NCBI RefSeq assembly: GCF_013141725.1
Contig: NZ_WHNZ01000040.1
Span: 62,001 to 126,000, forward strand
DNA from: Paenibacillus planticolens
Lineage (GTDB): Bacteria > Bacillota > Bacilli > Paenibacillales > NBRC-103111
DNA: 64,000 nucleotides
Direction: 5' to 3'
The position numbers and the translations under genes were made by a program. Positions within the stretch are counted from its first letter, which is position 1; each line of letters opens with the position of its first letter. Below the pieces are notes generated by a model. That model did no database searches and had not been told where the DNA came from. It worked only from the letters and a program-made list of their open reading frames with translations. Positions 1 through 7,287 of the stretch are shown here, piece by piece.

Positions 1-14
1 TAGGCGAACACGAC

Positions 15-42
15 AAAAAAAGCCTACCGGGATGCGGCAGGC
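15..42 (-). terminator. Rho-independent terminator
   Basis: Read on the minus strand, GCCTGCCG and CGGTAGGC form an 8-bp stem (one G-U pair) around a 5-nt loop, followed by a run of seven T. It lies about 175 bases beyond the stop of the chemoreceptor gene and is the first terminator reached by that transcript. The 1-218 stretch holds nothing else I recognise. Confidence 0.7.
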
Positions 43-218
43 ATAAAATTAGTGCAGAAAGGCACTCGAATTCTCTACGCTGGCATTACCCAGATCAGAT
101 TAACGGTCAGCGGCATAGGGCCACTATCTCAGCCTGACTTCATCAAGCACCCGTGTTGCTATTCATTTGGCTTAACTGTAGCGGATTCACCGATATTTGG
201 CAATGCTTTTTTTCAAAC

Positions 219-1664
219 TTATTTTTCAATCAAATGCTGCAAATCCTTCGTCAAACCGTTCAGCTGGCTGATGCTGTCAACGATATCTTCCACCCTCTTC
301 TGCTGAACTTCAGCGCTAGCCAATACTTGCTGCACCGAAGCCGCGGATTGTTCGGTAATCGCTGCGACGGACGTCATTTCCTCGGCTACCTTTTGAGAGG
401 ATAACTGCAATTGCTGGTTCATACGCTGCAAATTCTCCGCCTGTTCCATGACTTCAACCGTATTCGTGTTAATGACTTCGAACAATTGATCGACGCTTTC
501 CGCTGATTTTTTCCCGGACTCCACTGCCGTTTTACCGACTGCCACCTTATTTACAGCTGTTTCTACTTTAAGTTGAATGGAACCTAAAATCTCGGAGATG
601 TCTGTGGAAGCCACATGGGCATTTTGCGCAAGCTTGCGAATCTCTCCCGCAACAACCGAAAAGCCTCTGCCATGCTCCCCGGCTCGCGCGGCCTCGATGG
701 AAGCATTGAGCGAGAGAAGATTCGTTTGATTGGCGATTTCGGCAATCGTTGTCACGATATTTCCGATTTTCACATTTTCCTCGTTGACTTCATTCATGAT
801 GTTGGACGTTTCGGTCACGATAACGGTAATGTCATTGATTTTGTGCGAAAGATCTTCCATTTGGTTTTTGCCTTCATGCGTTATCCGGGCCGTATCCCGG
901 GATCTGCTGCTCATCGCGTTCGATGCGGAAGAGGTCTCCTCCACCGTCTCATTCACCTCTTGGATCGCGGTCGTGATATCCGTAATCGAGGTTGCTTGAG
1001 ATTCAATGCCGATAGAAATTTGTTGAAAAGCCGCCACGACTTCTTCCGTAATTCTGCCGGTGACAGACGCATTTTCATGCAGCACAGTACTGGAAGTGCC
1101 CAGCACCTCTGTTGTCGTACGAACGCCTGCCAGGGCCTCTTCCGTCTTTATCCGCAGTGCCTCGGATTCCCTTGCACTCTGGACTACCCGCGTCAACAAT
1201 CGGGTCCCAACCTGACCTTGGCCGATAAGCGTAATAATTGTCAGTACGTAAAAAACATTGATCATCGTATAGTCAACAGGAACGGGTAAAGTGAAATTGA
1301 AATAATTCAAATTGACAAGCCCCACCACACCATTTAGCAGCAAAGGCCGATAATCCATATACAAGGAAACAATAGCCAAGCTTAAATATAAGATTAGCAT
1401 GCCTGACGCTGAGGTATTATGTAACATGAAAAAATAAGAAATCACATTAACACCTATTGCAATGACATACCGCGTGGAAGTGATTGCAACTTTTTTCCAA
1501 ACCATCAATGTACAAACCAGTGCGATAGGTGCTCCGAAAGTCAGCAGCAATACAACTAGTTCTACAGACCTAAATGATGCCCCCATTCCAAGCGCCAAAC
1601 ATGCCCACAACAGCTTGACCATTAATCCGTTTCTTCTATGATGCTCTAACATCTGAGCAGTCAT
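219..1664 (-). CDS. Methyl-accepting chemotaxis protein, 6-TM type without HAMP
   Basis: A chemoreceptor of 481 aa that would signal to CheA/CheW from the membrane. Residues 1-160 contain about six hydrophobic segments instead of the usual two helices with an extracellular ligand domain, and no HAMP domain is apparent before the cytoplasmic coiled coil (about 180-481). The conserved signalling hairpin is clear (ANQTNLLSLNASIEAARAGE, then a GRGF..VAGEIRKLA motif). The start follows a GGAGGGAT-like ribosome site. The sensory part probably detects something within or at the membrane, such as energy state or a hydrophobic ligand; this is inference. Two further MCPs occur in this window, both of the HAMP type. 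The gene is monocistronic as far as can be seen. Confidence 0.9.
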   Translation of the reverse strand: MTAQMLEHHRRNGLMVKLLWACLALGMGASFRSVELVVLLLTFGAPIALVCTLMVWKKVAITSTRYVIAIGVNVISYFFMLHNTSASGMLILYLSLAIVSLYMDYRPLLLNGVVGLVNLNYFNFTLPVPVDYTMINVFYVLTIITLIGQGQVGTRLLTRVVQSARESEALRIKTEEALAGVRTTTEVLGTSSTVLHENASVTGRITEEVVAAFQQISIGIESQATSITDITTAIQEVNETVEETSSASNAMSSRSRDTARITHEGKNQMEDLSHKINDITVIVTETSNIMNEVNEENVKIGNIVTTIAEIANQTNLLSLNASIEAARAGEHGRGFSVVAGEIRKLAQNAHVASTDISEILGSIQLKVETAVNKVAVGKTAVESGKKSAESVDQLFEVINTNTVEVMEQAENLQRMNQQLQLSSQKVAEEMTSVAAITEQSAASVQQVLASAEVQQKRVEDIVDSISQLNGLTKDLQHLIEK

Positions 1665-1773
1665 GGGTCATCCCTCCTATTTTATCTACAAAAAAAGACA
1701 ATTCATCTCATCATTCAACGTTCGAGAAAAAAACTCCTCCTTTTTACGCTGGTAACAAATCTTTGCACAGAAT

Positions 1774-1803
1774 TTGACTTCTGACCCCCACCAAAACTAC
1801 AAT
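1774..1803 (+). promoter_or_regulatory. Putative sigma-A promoter of the DUF3105 gene
   Basis: TTGACT (1774-1779) and TACAAT (1798-1803) are separated by 18 bases, 41 bases before the start codon at 1844. This is a good match to the vegetative consensus and fits the short leader with its AAAGGAG site. Confidence 0.55.
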
Positions 1804-1843
1804 ATGTAGTGTACAAAAGAAATCATAAAGGAGCTCATACCAA

Positions 1844-2575
1844 ATGGACCATTCCACGATGCAGAACGGACCGGATGTTGTTGCTATTTTGCTTTACATA
1901 GGGCTAGCCCTTTTCATTATCGCCGTCATCGGCTATATCCTTGCCGCGAAAACGAACAAAGCGAACACCAGCAAGCTGAAAAAAGCAGAAAAGCAGGCAC
2001 TGCAAAAAAAGCAGAAAACGTGGCTGGTACTCTCCCATACGCTTGTAATTCTAGCGATCTGCTCTTTGGGAACTTCCCTGATTCAGTTCTCGTCCAACAA
2101 ATATAGCATAGAAAAGCTTAACTATAATGCCCCTATCCAGGTCACGACGGATAAAGATTACGGGCGCGGCCATAGCGAGGACATGCTGACGTATGAGATG
2201 AAAATTCCGACCTCAGGCACGCACAGTCCGCATGACCTGAAGTTCGGCTTTTACACAGAAAGACCGACTTATGCCATGCTTGTCCATAATTTAGAACACG
2301 GCGATATTATCATCTATTACCATCCCGATGCGCCCAAAGATTTGCTGGATCGGCTTGACTATTTGAGCCGCTTCAAGAAAGCGGGAGCCGGTGTGCTGGC
2401 TGTGCCGAATCCCGATGTGCCCGGCGATATGGAAGTTGTCGTAACCGCCTGGACCAAAACAATGCAGCTTCCCAAGTTTGACGAAGCCAGCGTAGGCACT
2501 TTCATCTACCAGAACATTGACAAAGGTCCTGAACAAATCCCGTCCGAAGTTCGGCGTGGCGGAGGTACGATGTAA
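1844..2575 (+). CDS. DUF3105 family membrane protein
   Basis: A 243-aa protein of unknown function. Two hydrophobic segments (about residues 13-34 and 64-82) flank a basic, lysine-rich linker, and the rest is probably outside the cell. The C-terminal part has the DUF3105 hallmarks: a 'P(T)SGTHSPHD' stretch, a 'FYTERPTYAMLVHNLEHGD' stretch with conserved His and Glu, and a 'IIIYYHP' strand. The clustered His residues suggest metal or cofactor binding, but no activity is established for the family as far as I know. The start has AAAGGAG 11 bases upstream. Flanking genes run away from it, so it is likely a single-gene unit. Confidence 0.8.
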   Translation: MDHSTMQNGPDVVAILLYIGLALFIIAVIGYILAAKTNKANTSKLKKAEKQALQKKQKTWLVLSHTLVILAICSLGTSLIQFSSNKYSIEKLNYNAPIQVTTDKDYGRGHSEDMLTYEMKIPTSGTHSPHDLKFGFYTERPTYAMLVHNLEHGDIIIYYHPDAPKDLLDRLDYLSRFKKAGAGVLAVPNPDVPGDMEVVVTAWTKTMQLPKFDEASVGTFIYQNIDKGPEQIPSEVRRGGGTM

Positions 2576-2608
2576 ATTCCGGGTCGCTAGAAAAAACGGA
2601 TGCTCCTT

Positions 2609-3391
2609 TTACTTGCGCACCGTTTCGCGGTCGGATACCAAATCTGTCGGCACCAGGCCGGTCAACCGCCTGAAAACACGATAAAAATAAGACGGGTCAT
2701 TGTACCCGATAAAATCCGATATCTCCGTCACCGTAAGTGCCGAATGCTTGAGCATGTAGACGGCCGTTTTGATCCTGGCGGCATGTACGAATTCGCTGAT
2801 CGTCTGGCCGGTCACTTTGCGAAACAGGGTGGCCGCATAGTTCGGCGATCTGCTGATGCAAGCCCCCAGCTCATCCTTGGTGACATGCTCCCGGTAATGG
2901 TTCTGGATATAAAGCTTCATGTTCTCCACCAACTGGAGAGTGGCGCTTGTCGCGGCTTCATGATCCCACTCCCGATGAAGATAAACGAACAGCTCTGTTA
3001 ACAGCGCTTCACACAGCGTCTGATAATAGGGCTGTTTGTCTTCCCATTGCTGATGGATGTGGCGCAGATGGTCAACAATGAGTTCATATTTGCTTGTGAT
3101 CCGGCTTGCGGCACTTAACTGCCTAAAAAGCGGAAATGACTCCTGAGCCGCTCCCGGCACAAACTGCATCACATATTTTTCGTGCAGCATCGTTGGAACA
3201 CTTCTTCCGTAATAGGGAATGCCGCCCGGGATGAGCAGCCACTGCCCTTTCTCCAGCACATGCTTCTTCTCATCGATCCAATAGACACAGCGGCCGTAAG
3301 TAACAAGCACGAGCGTCCAGTCCTGGCATCCCTCCTGCGATTCTTCATACCAATTGCTGCTTTTATCATAGGTATAGCTCGTTACCTTCAT
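2609..3391 (-). CDS. AraC family transcriptional regulator
   Basis: A 260-aa regulator. Residues 1-110 resemble the cupin-like AraC ligand-binding half (a 'WLLIPGGIPYYG' strand-turn), and about 155-255 form the paired helix-turn-helix DNA-binding domain, with the typical second-HTH signature 'IGYNDPSYFYRVFRRLTG'. It is divergent from the pyruvate kinase gene. The 120-base gap contains an inverted ATAGT...ACTAT pair near 3410-3430 that could be an operator, though this is weak. Arrangement suggests it may control itself or pyk; the effector cannot be read from sequence. The GGTGATGGAAG site supports the start. Confidence 0.88.
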   Translation of the reverse strand: MKVTSYTYDKSSNWYEESQEGCQDWTLVLVTYGRCVYWIDEKKHVLEKGQWLLIPGGIPYYGRSVPTMLHEKYVMQFVPGAAQESFPLFRQLSAASRITSKYELIVDHLRHIHQQWEDKQPYYQTLCEALLTELFVYLHREWDHEAATSATLQLVENMKLYIQNHYREHVTKDELGACISRSPNYAATLFRKVTGQTISEFVHAARIKTAVYMLKHSALTVTEISDFIGYNDPSYFYRVFRRLTGLVPTDLVSDRETVRK

Positions 3392-3510
3392 CTTCCATCA
3401 CCTACATACCATAGTACATATAGCATACTATATTTCATGGAACTTTGTCGAAATAAGGCATATAATGAAGCCAAAATTGATTCGCCCAATACGAAAGGAA
3501 GGTCTGAACA

Positions 3511-4923
3511 ATGCGTAAAACGAAAATCATTTGCACCATGGGTCCTGCTTGCGATTCCGTCCCGACACTAAAGGAGTTAATTCGCTCCGGCATGAGCGTT
3601 GCCCGGCTAAATATGGCCCATGGCGATTTGGATGAGCACCGGGGGCGCATTCAGCGCGTCCGTCAAGCGGCTCAGGAGCTGGGGGTTGTCGTTCCGATTC
3701 TGATGGATATCAAAGGACCGGAAATCCGCATCGGCCAACTAAAAGATGCTTCTTATGATTTGAAAAGCGGTGACCGCATCGTCCTGACAACGGAACAAAT
3801 CGTCGGTGACAGCAGCCGCGTTTCCGTCAATTACCCCGGTCTGCCACAGGATGTGCAGCCAGGCAACCTCGTCCTCATCGATGACGGCTCCATTGAGCTT
3901 CGTGTTGAAGCGATCGGCGGTACGGAAGTGATCTGCAGCGTCCTCAACCAGAGCGTTCTGAAACAGCGGAAAGGCGTTAACTTGCCAGGTGTACGCACAT
4001 CGCTGCCGGGTGTAACCGAGCGTGATGTGATGCACATTAAATTCGGCATCGAAGAAAACATCTCCATCATCGCGATGTCCTTCGTTCGTAACGGGAACGA
4101 TGTTCAGGAAGTTCGCGGTATTTTGGAGCAGCACGGTGCAGGCCATACGCCGATTATTTCAAAAATTGAGAACGAAGAAGGCATGACCAATTTCGCTTCC
4201 ATCCTTGAAGCTTCCGACGGCATCATGGTCGCGCGCGGCGATCTTGGGGTGGAAATTCCGACGGAGGAAGTTCCGATCGCGCAAAAAGACATGATTCGCG
4301 CTTGTAATCTTGCCGGCAAGCCGGTCATTACAGCAACGCAAATGCTTGATTCGATGCAGCGGAATCCGCGTCCGACGCGCGCTGAAGTGAGCGACGTCGC
4401 GAACGCCGTGCTTGACGGCAGCGACATGGTCATGCTGTCCGGCGAGACTGCCGCTGGCAAATATCCCGTCGAGTCCGTGACGATGATGGCGACAATTGCC
4501 GAGCGCGTCGAGCAAACCATGGAGCGCAGCTCCTTGATCGACTCACAGCTGCAATCGAACAACGAAGTGACGGAAGTGCTGTGCCAAGCGGTTGTTACGT
4601 CTGCGAACAAGCTCAAAGCTGCGGCGATCCTGACGCCGACGGAGAGCGGCTTCACCGCCCGGATGATCGCCAAGTATCGTCCGGAGGCGCCGATTATCGC
4701 GGTAACATCCAATGAGTACGCGATTAACCTTCTCAGCATGGTTCAGGGTGTAATCCCGATCCATGGCGAGTTCTGTGAATCGACCGATGCGATGATTCGC
4801 TCAGCCATCGGACATGCCGAAACGCTCGGCTATGTGAAAAAAGGCGACCTTACCGTCGTTTCCGCCGGCGTGCCGGTTGGGAAATCGGGCACGACCAACC
4901 TGTTGAAGGTTGAGCGGGTTTAA
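3511..4923 (+). CDS. pyk: Pyruvate kinase (short form)
   Basis: Converts phosphoenolpyruvate and ADP to pyruvate and ATP, the last step of glycolysis. All core blocks are present in 470 aa: N-terminal 'KTKIICTMGPA', the 'MDIKGPEIRIG' block (more often DTKGPEIR), the catalytic-lysine block 'ISKIENEEG', 'VARGDLGVE', and 'PVITATQMLDSM'. The usual Bacillus/Paenibacillus enzyme is about 585 aa with a C-terminal PEP-utiliser-like domain; here the protein ends after the allosteric C domain. It may therefore be a second isozyme rather than the main pyk, which is normally next to pfkA. RBS is GGAAGG. Transcription ends at the hairpin 4945-4982. Confidence 0.95.
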   Translation: MRKTKIICTMGPACDSVPTLKELIRSGMSVARLNMAHGDLDEHRGRIQRVRQAAQELGVVVPILMDIKGPEIRIGQLKDASYDLKSGDRIVLTTEQIVGDSSRVSVNYPGLPQDVQPGNLVLIDDGSIELRVEAIGGTEVICSVLNQSVLKQRKGVNLPGVRTSLPGVTERDVMHIKFGIEENISIIAMSFVRNGNDVQEVRGILEQHGAGHTPIISKIENEEGMTNFASILEASDGIMVARGDLGVEIPTEEVPIAQKDMIRACNLAGKPVITATQMLDSMQRNPRPTRAEVSDVANAVLDGSDMVMLSGETAAGKYPVESVTMMATIAERVEQTMERSSLIDSQLQSNNEVTEVLCQAVVTSANKLKAAAILTPTESGFTARMIAKYRPEAPIIAVTSNEYAINLLSMVQGVIPIHGEFCESTDAMIRSAIGHAETLGYVKKGDLTVVSAGVPVGKSGTTNLLKVERV

Positions 4924-4944
4924 GCAGTTGGTTGTTTGAAACGA

Positions 4945-5027
4945 GGCTATCCCCAGTCATTTCTATGACTTGTGGGATAGCCTTTTTGTGCAGTTGTGCT
5001 TCTGCCTGCGGTCAAATTAAGGGGAAA
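4945..5027 (-). repeat. Truncated family-B intergenic element whose hairpin terminates pyk
   Basis: The 38-nt hairpin at 4945-4982 begins GGCTATCCCCAGTCATTT and ends with GGGATAGCC followed by TTTTTG, so it is the terminator of pyk. Its reverse complement differs at a single position from the hairpin at 62403-62440 and clearly resembles that at 47667-47704. The bases after it (to about 5027: a 'GTGCAGTTGTGCTTCTG' stretch then 'GGTCAAATTAAGGGGAAAA') match the flank and last arm of family-B elements read in reverse. The other arms are missing, so this is a partial copy in opposite orientation to the full copies at 36, 47 and 62 kb. Confidence 0.75.
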
Positions 5028-5146
5028 ACGAACGAAAGCATTTTACAGTAAATGTTGCGCGAAGACTACGTTGTTGGCTACTCTTATAGGGCAGACTATT
5101 GGAGCTGGACGCTTTTACATCGCACTTAACGGGAGGCACCGAAGTT

Positions 5147-6103
5147 ATGATCATCCGACTCGGATTCGTATCGATCGCATTAGCGATTTTCAATAATACC
5201 CCCAGCTCGACCTTTACATATAAACTATTTTCAGAGCGTCCGCGCGAGGAGGCACTCCAGCGCGCGATCGCCATCGGACGCAAAAATCTCGAAGCTGCGC
5301 AGCGCATCCTGTATTACAATGCCGCTCATGGCATCCGCTTATTTCGTCTCTCCTCATCACTCATTCCGCTGGCTACGCACCCCGACGTGCAGATTGACGT
5401 GGCCAATGAATATAAAGACGAGCTCAAAAAGCTCGGCGACTTCGCGAAGTCGCAGGACATTCGCCTGAGCATGCATCCGAACCAGTTCACACTGCTGAAC
5501 GGAAGCGATTCGGTCGTGGCGGCGGCGATTCAGGATCTGCGCTACCACGCGGCGATTCTCGACGGGATGGGGCTGGATGAATCCGCGATCATCAACATCC
5601 ACGTAGGCGGCGTGTACGGAGACAAGGCAACCGCGACGGAGCGGCTTTTTGCGAAGATCCCGGAGGTTCCGGATCATATTATGCGGCGGCTTACCTTCGA
5701 GAATGACGACAAAACCTACACGCTGGAGGAAACTCTGGCCGTGAGCCAACGGCTGCAGCGTCCCTGCATGCTCGATTTGCATCATGATTGGTGCAACCCC
5801 TCGCAATCCACGCCACAGGAGCTGCTACCTGAGATTGCGAAGACATGGGGCGATATCCCTATGAAAATCCATGTTTCATCCCCAAAGTCCCCAAGGGATA
5901 CGAAGGAGTTTCGCTCCCATGCCGACTACATTGAGCCGGAACAGCTTGTCGCTTTTTTGAAAAGCTGCAAGGAAGCAGGTCTTGAACGGGTCGATGTCAT
6001 GATCGAGGCGAAGATGAAGGATCTTTCTTTGTTCCGGCTGGCCGAACAGTTAGGTAAGATCCGTGGCATCAAGAGGGTCGATGGCGGTGTTTTGAAGTGG
6101 TAG
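5147..6103 (+). CDS. uvsE: UV DNA damage endonuclease
   Basis: Nicks DNA 5' to UV photoproducts and abasic sites, an alternative excision repair entry. The 318-aa protein is a TIM barrel with the expected metal-site blocks: 'SMHPNQF', 'NIHVGGVYGDK', 'FENDDKTYT', 'MLDLHHDW' and 'KIHVSSP', and the N-terminal 'RLGFVS' typical of UvsE. The frame is open from 5099 but the ATG at 5147 is preceded by GGGAGG at 10 bases and begins at the family's usual N-terminus, so I chose it. It stands alone between pyk and the convergent yihY-type gene. Presence fits a soil spore-former. Confidence 0.93.
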   Translation: MIIRLGFVSIALAIFNNTPSSTFTYKLFSERPREEALQRAIAIGRKNLEAAQRILYYNAAHGIRLFRLSSSLIPLATHPDVQIDVANEYKDELKKLGDFAKSQDIRLSMHPNQFTLLNGSDSVVAAAIQDLRYHAAILDGMGLDESAIINIHVGGVYGDKATATERLFAKIPEVPDHIMRRLTFENDDKTYTLEETLAVSQRLQRPCMLDLHHDWCNPSQSTPQELLPEIAKTWGDIPMKIHVSSPKSPRDTKEFRSHADYIEPEQLVAFLKSCKEAGLERVDVMIEAKMKDLSLFRLAEQLGKIRGIKRVDGGVLKW

Positions 6104-6139
6104 TTATGTCGTGTGCTACACCTCATTTTCGTGATATCA

Positions 6140-6318
6140 GGGAACTACAGGGGCCCTATTTGAGCAAAATGAGGGATTTTAGGCGATTGAGGCACCTACA
6201 GGGTCTTATTTGTGATTAAAAGCTCGATGTAAAGTTAATATTGGCAATATAGAGGAATGTAGTTCCCCCCGATGGGCGGAATCATTGCTTTCGCGGAAAA
6301 TAGCGGATCCTAGTTCCC
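6140..6318. repeat. Four-arm intergenic element, family A copy 1
   Basis: Arms: forward 6140-6162 and 6191-6212 (GGGAACTACAGGGGCCCTAT type), reverse 6245-6267 and 6296-6318 (AAATAGCGGATCCTAGTTCC type). Arm spacing is close to 50 bases. Reverse arms are approximate reverse complements of forward arms, so F1 can pair with R2 and F2 with R1. It fills the gap between two convergent genes. Related copies are at 21991-22170 and 36053-36230. Confidence 0.75.
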
Positions 6319-6351
6319 TTGCGACTCCCCCTCAGCCAGATCTCACCTCAC

Positions 6352-7209
6352 TCAACGAATCGTCTTATCCTTGTTGCCCTGCGGAGTCGTGTGCATATGC
6401 TCCTGGCTCCTCACATGCTTCAGGGCGTTGATTTCTCCTCCGATAATAATGAGCAGCGCGGAAATATAGAACCACGTCATTAACACGATGATCCCCCCGA
6501 CACTGCCATAAGTGGCGCTATAATTCGTAAAATTATTAACGTAGAAGGAAAAGCCCAGCCCTGTCCCCTGCCAACCGAGGGAGGCGAACAAGGCGCCGGG
6601 AAGCACGCTTTTACACGTCAAGCAGGTGTTAGGAGCAATGTAATAAATGCCTGTGAAAACAATGAACAAGATGATGAAGTTCGCGACCCAGCGCAGGTTG
6701 TTCCAAATGTTGACCGTGCCCGCTGCCATATGGACATGCGCTTGCAGCCAATCCCCGATCCAATGCCCGAACACGCTCAGCAGCAGTGCGGATGCAATGA
6801 CAATGAGCATGCCTAAGGTCAGCATGACAGCCAGAAAACGCGAATGTATGAAGCTTTTGCGCTCAGGCAGGCCGTAAGCTTTGTTCACGGCAATCACGAT
6901 GGCATTCATCGCGGCGCTGGCGCTTACCAAGGCGAAGATTAACCCGAAGGACAGCGTTCCTCCCCTTTTGACATCGAGCAGATTGCTCAAGGTGTCCTCA
7001 AGCCAGCTGGAGACGGCCCCCGGGATGTAGTCTTTGATCAGCTCCATGACATCGTCCGTAGAGAAAGGCAGATACCCGAGCAAGCTCAAAATAAAGAGCA
7101 GGAACGGAAACAGCGACAGCAAAAAATAGTACGCGCACTGCGCGGCCAGCCCGGTAGCATCGTGCTTTTGGAATTGCTGCCAGAGCAATTTTAAGTTAGA
7201 TAGAACCAT
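6352..7209 (-). CDS. YihY/BrkB family membrane protein
   Basis: A 285-aa inner-membrane protein with six or so hydrophobic helices and the family hallmarks: 'QCAYYFLLSLFPFLLF' near the N-terminus, 'YNYSATYGSVGGIIVLMTW'-like motif near 220-245, and a hydrophilic His-rich tail. The family was once called ribonuclease BN by mistake; its role is not settled, with transport or envelope functions proposed. The frame continues nine codons upstream to 7236, but GAAAGGAT lies well placed before the ATG at 7209 and nothing usable precedes 7236. It is divergent from the helicase gene, with both promoters in a gap of about 80 bases. Confidence 0.88.
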   Translation of the reverse strand: MVLSNLKLLWQQFQKHDATGLAAQCAYYFLLSLFPFLLFILSLLGYLPFSTDDVMELIKDYIPGAVSSWLEDTLSNLLDVKRGGTLSFGLIFALVSASAAMNAIVIAVNKAYGLPERKSFIHSRFLAVMLTLGMLIVIASALLLSVFGHWIGDWLQAHVHMAAGTVNIWNNLRWVANFIILFIVFTGIYYIAPNTCLTCKSVLPGALFASLGWQGTGLGFSFYVNNFTNYSATYGSVGGIIVLMTWFYISALLIIIGGEINALKHVRSQEHMHTTPQGNKDKTIR

Positions 7210-7287
7210 AAAGAGAGTTATCCTTTCATTGCTCAAGAATTGTGATAAAATAGGTAGTTCAGTTATGCAAGGAACAGGTGATAATCA

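Noticed and set aside
52..306. 84-codon plus-strand frame at the left edge
   Set aside because: Mostly opposite the end of the chemoreceptor gene; no ribosome site or known similarity.
615..1289. Long open frame opposite the first chemoreceptor
   Set aside because: Antisense shadow of a well-supported MCP gene; no ribosome site and arginine-rich, unlike real proteins.
4104..4739. 211-codon frame opposite pyk
   Set aside because: Shadow of pyruvate kinase codons; no start signal.
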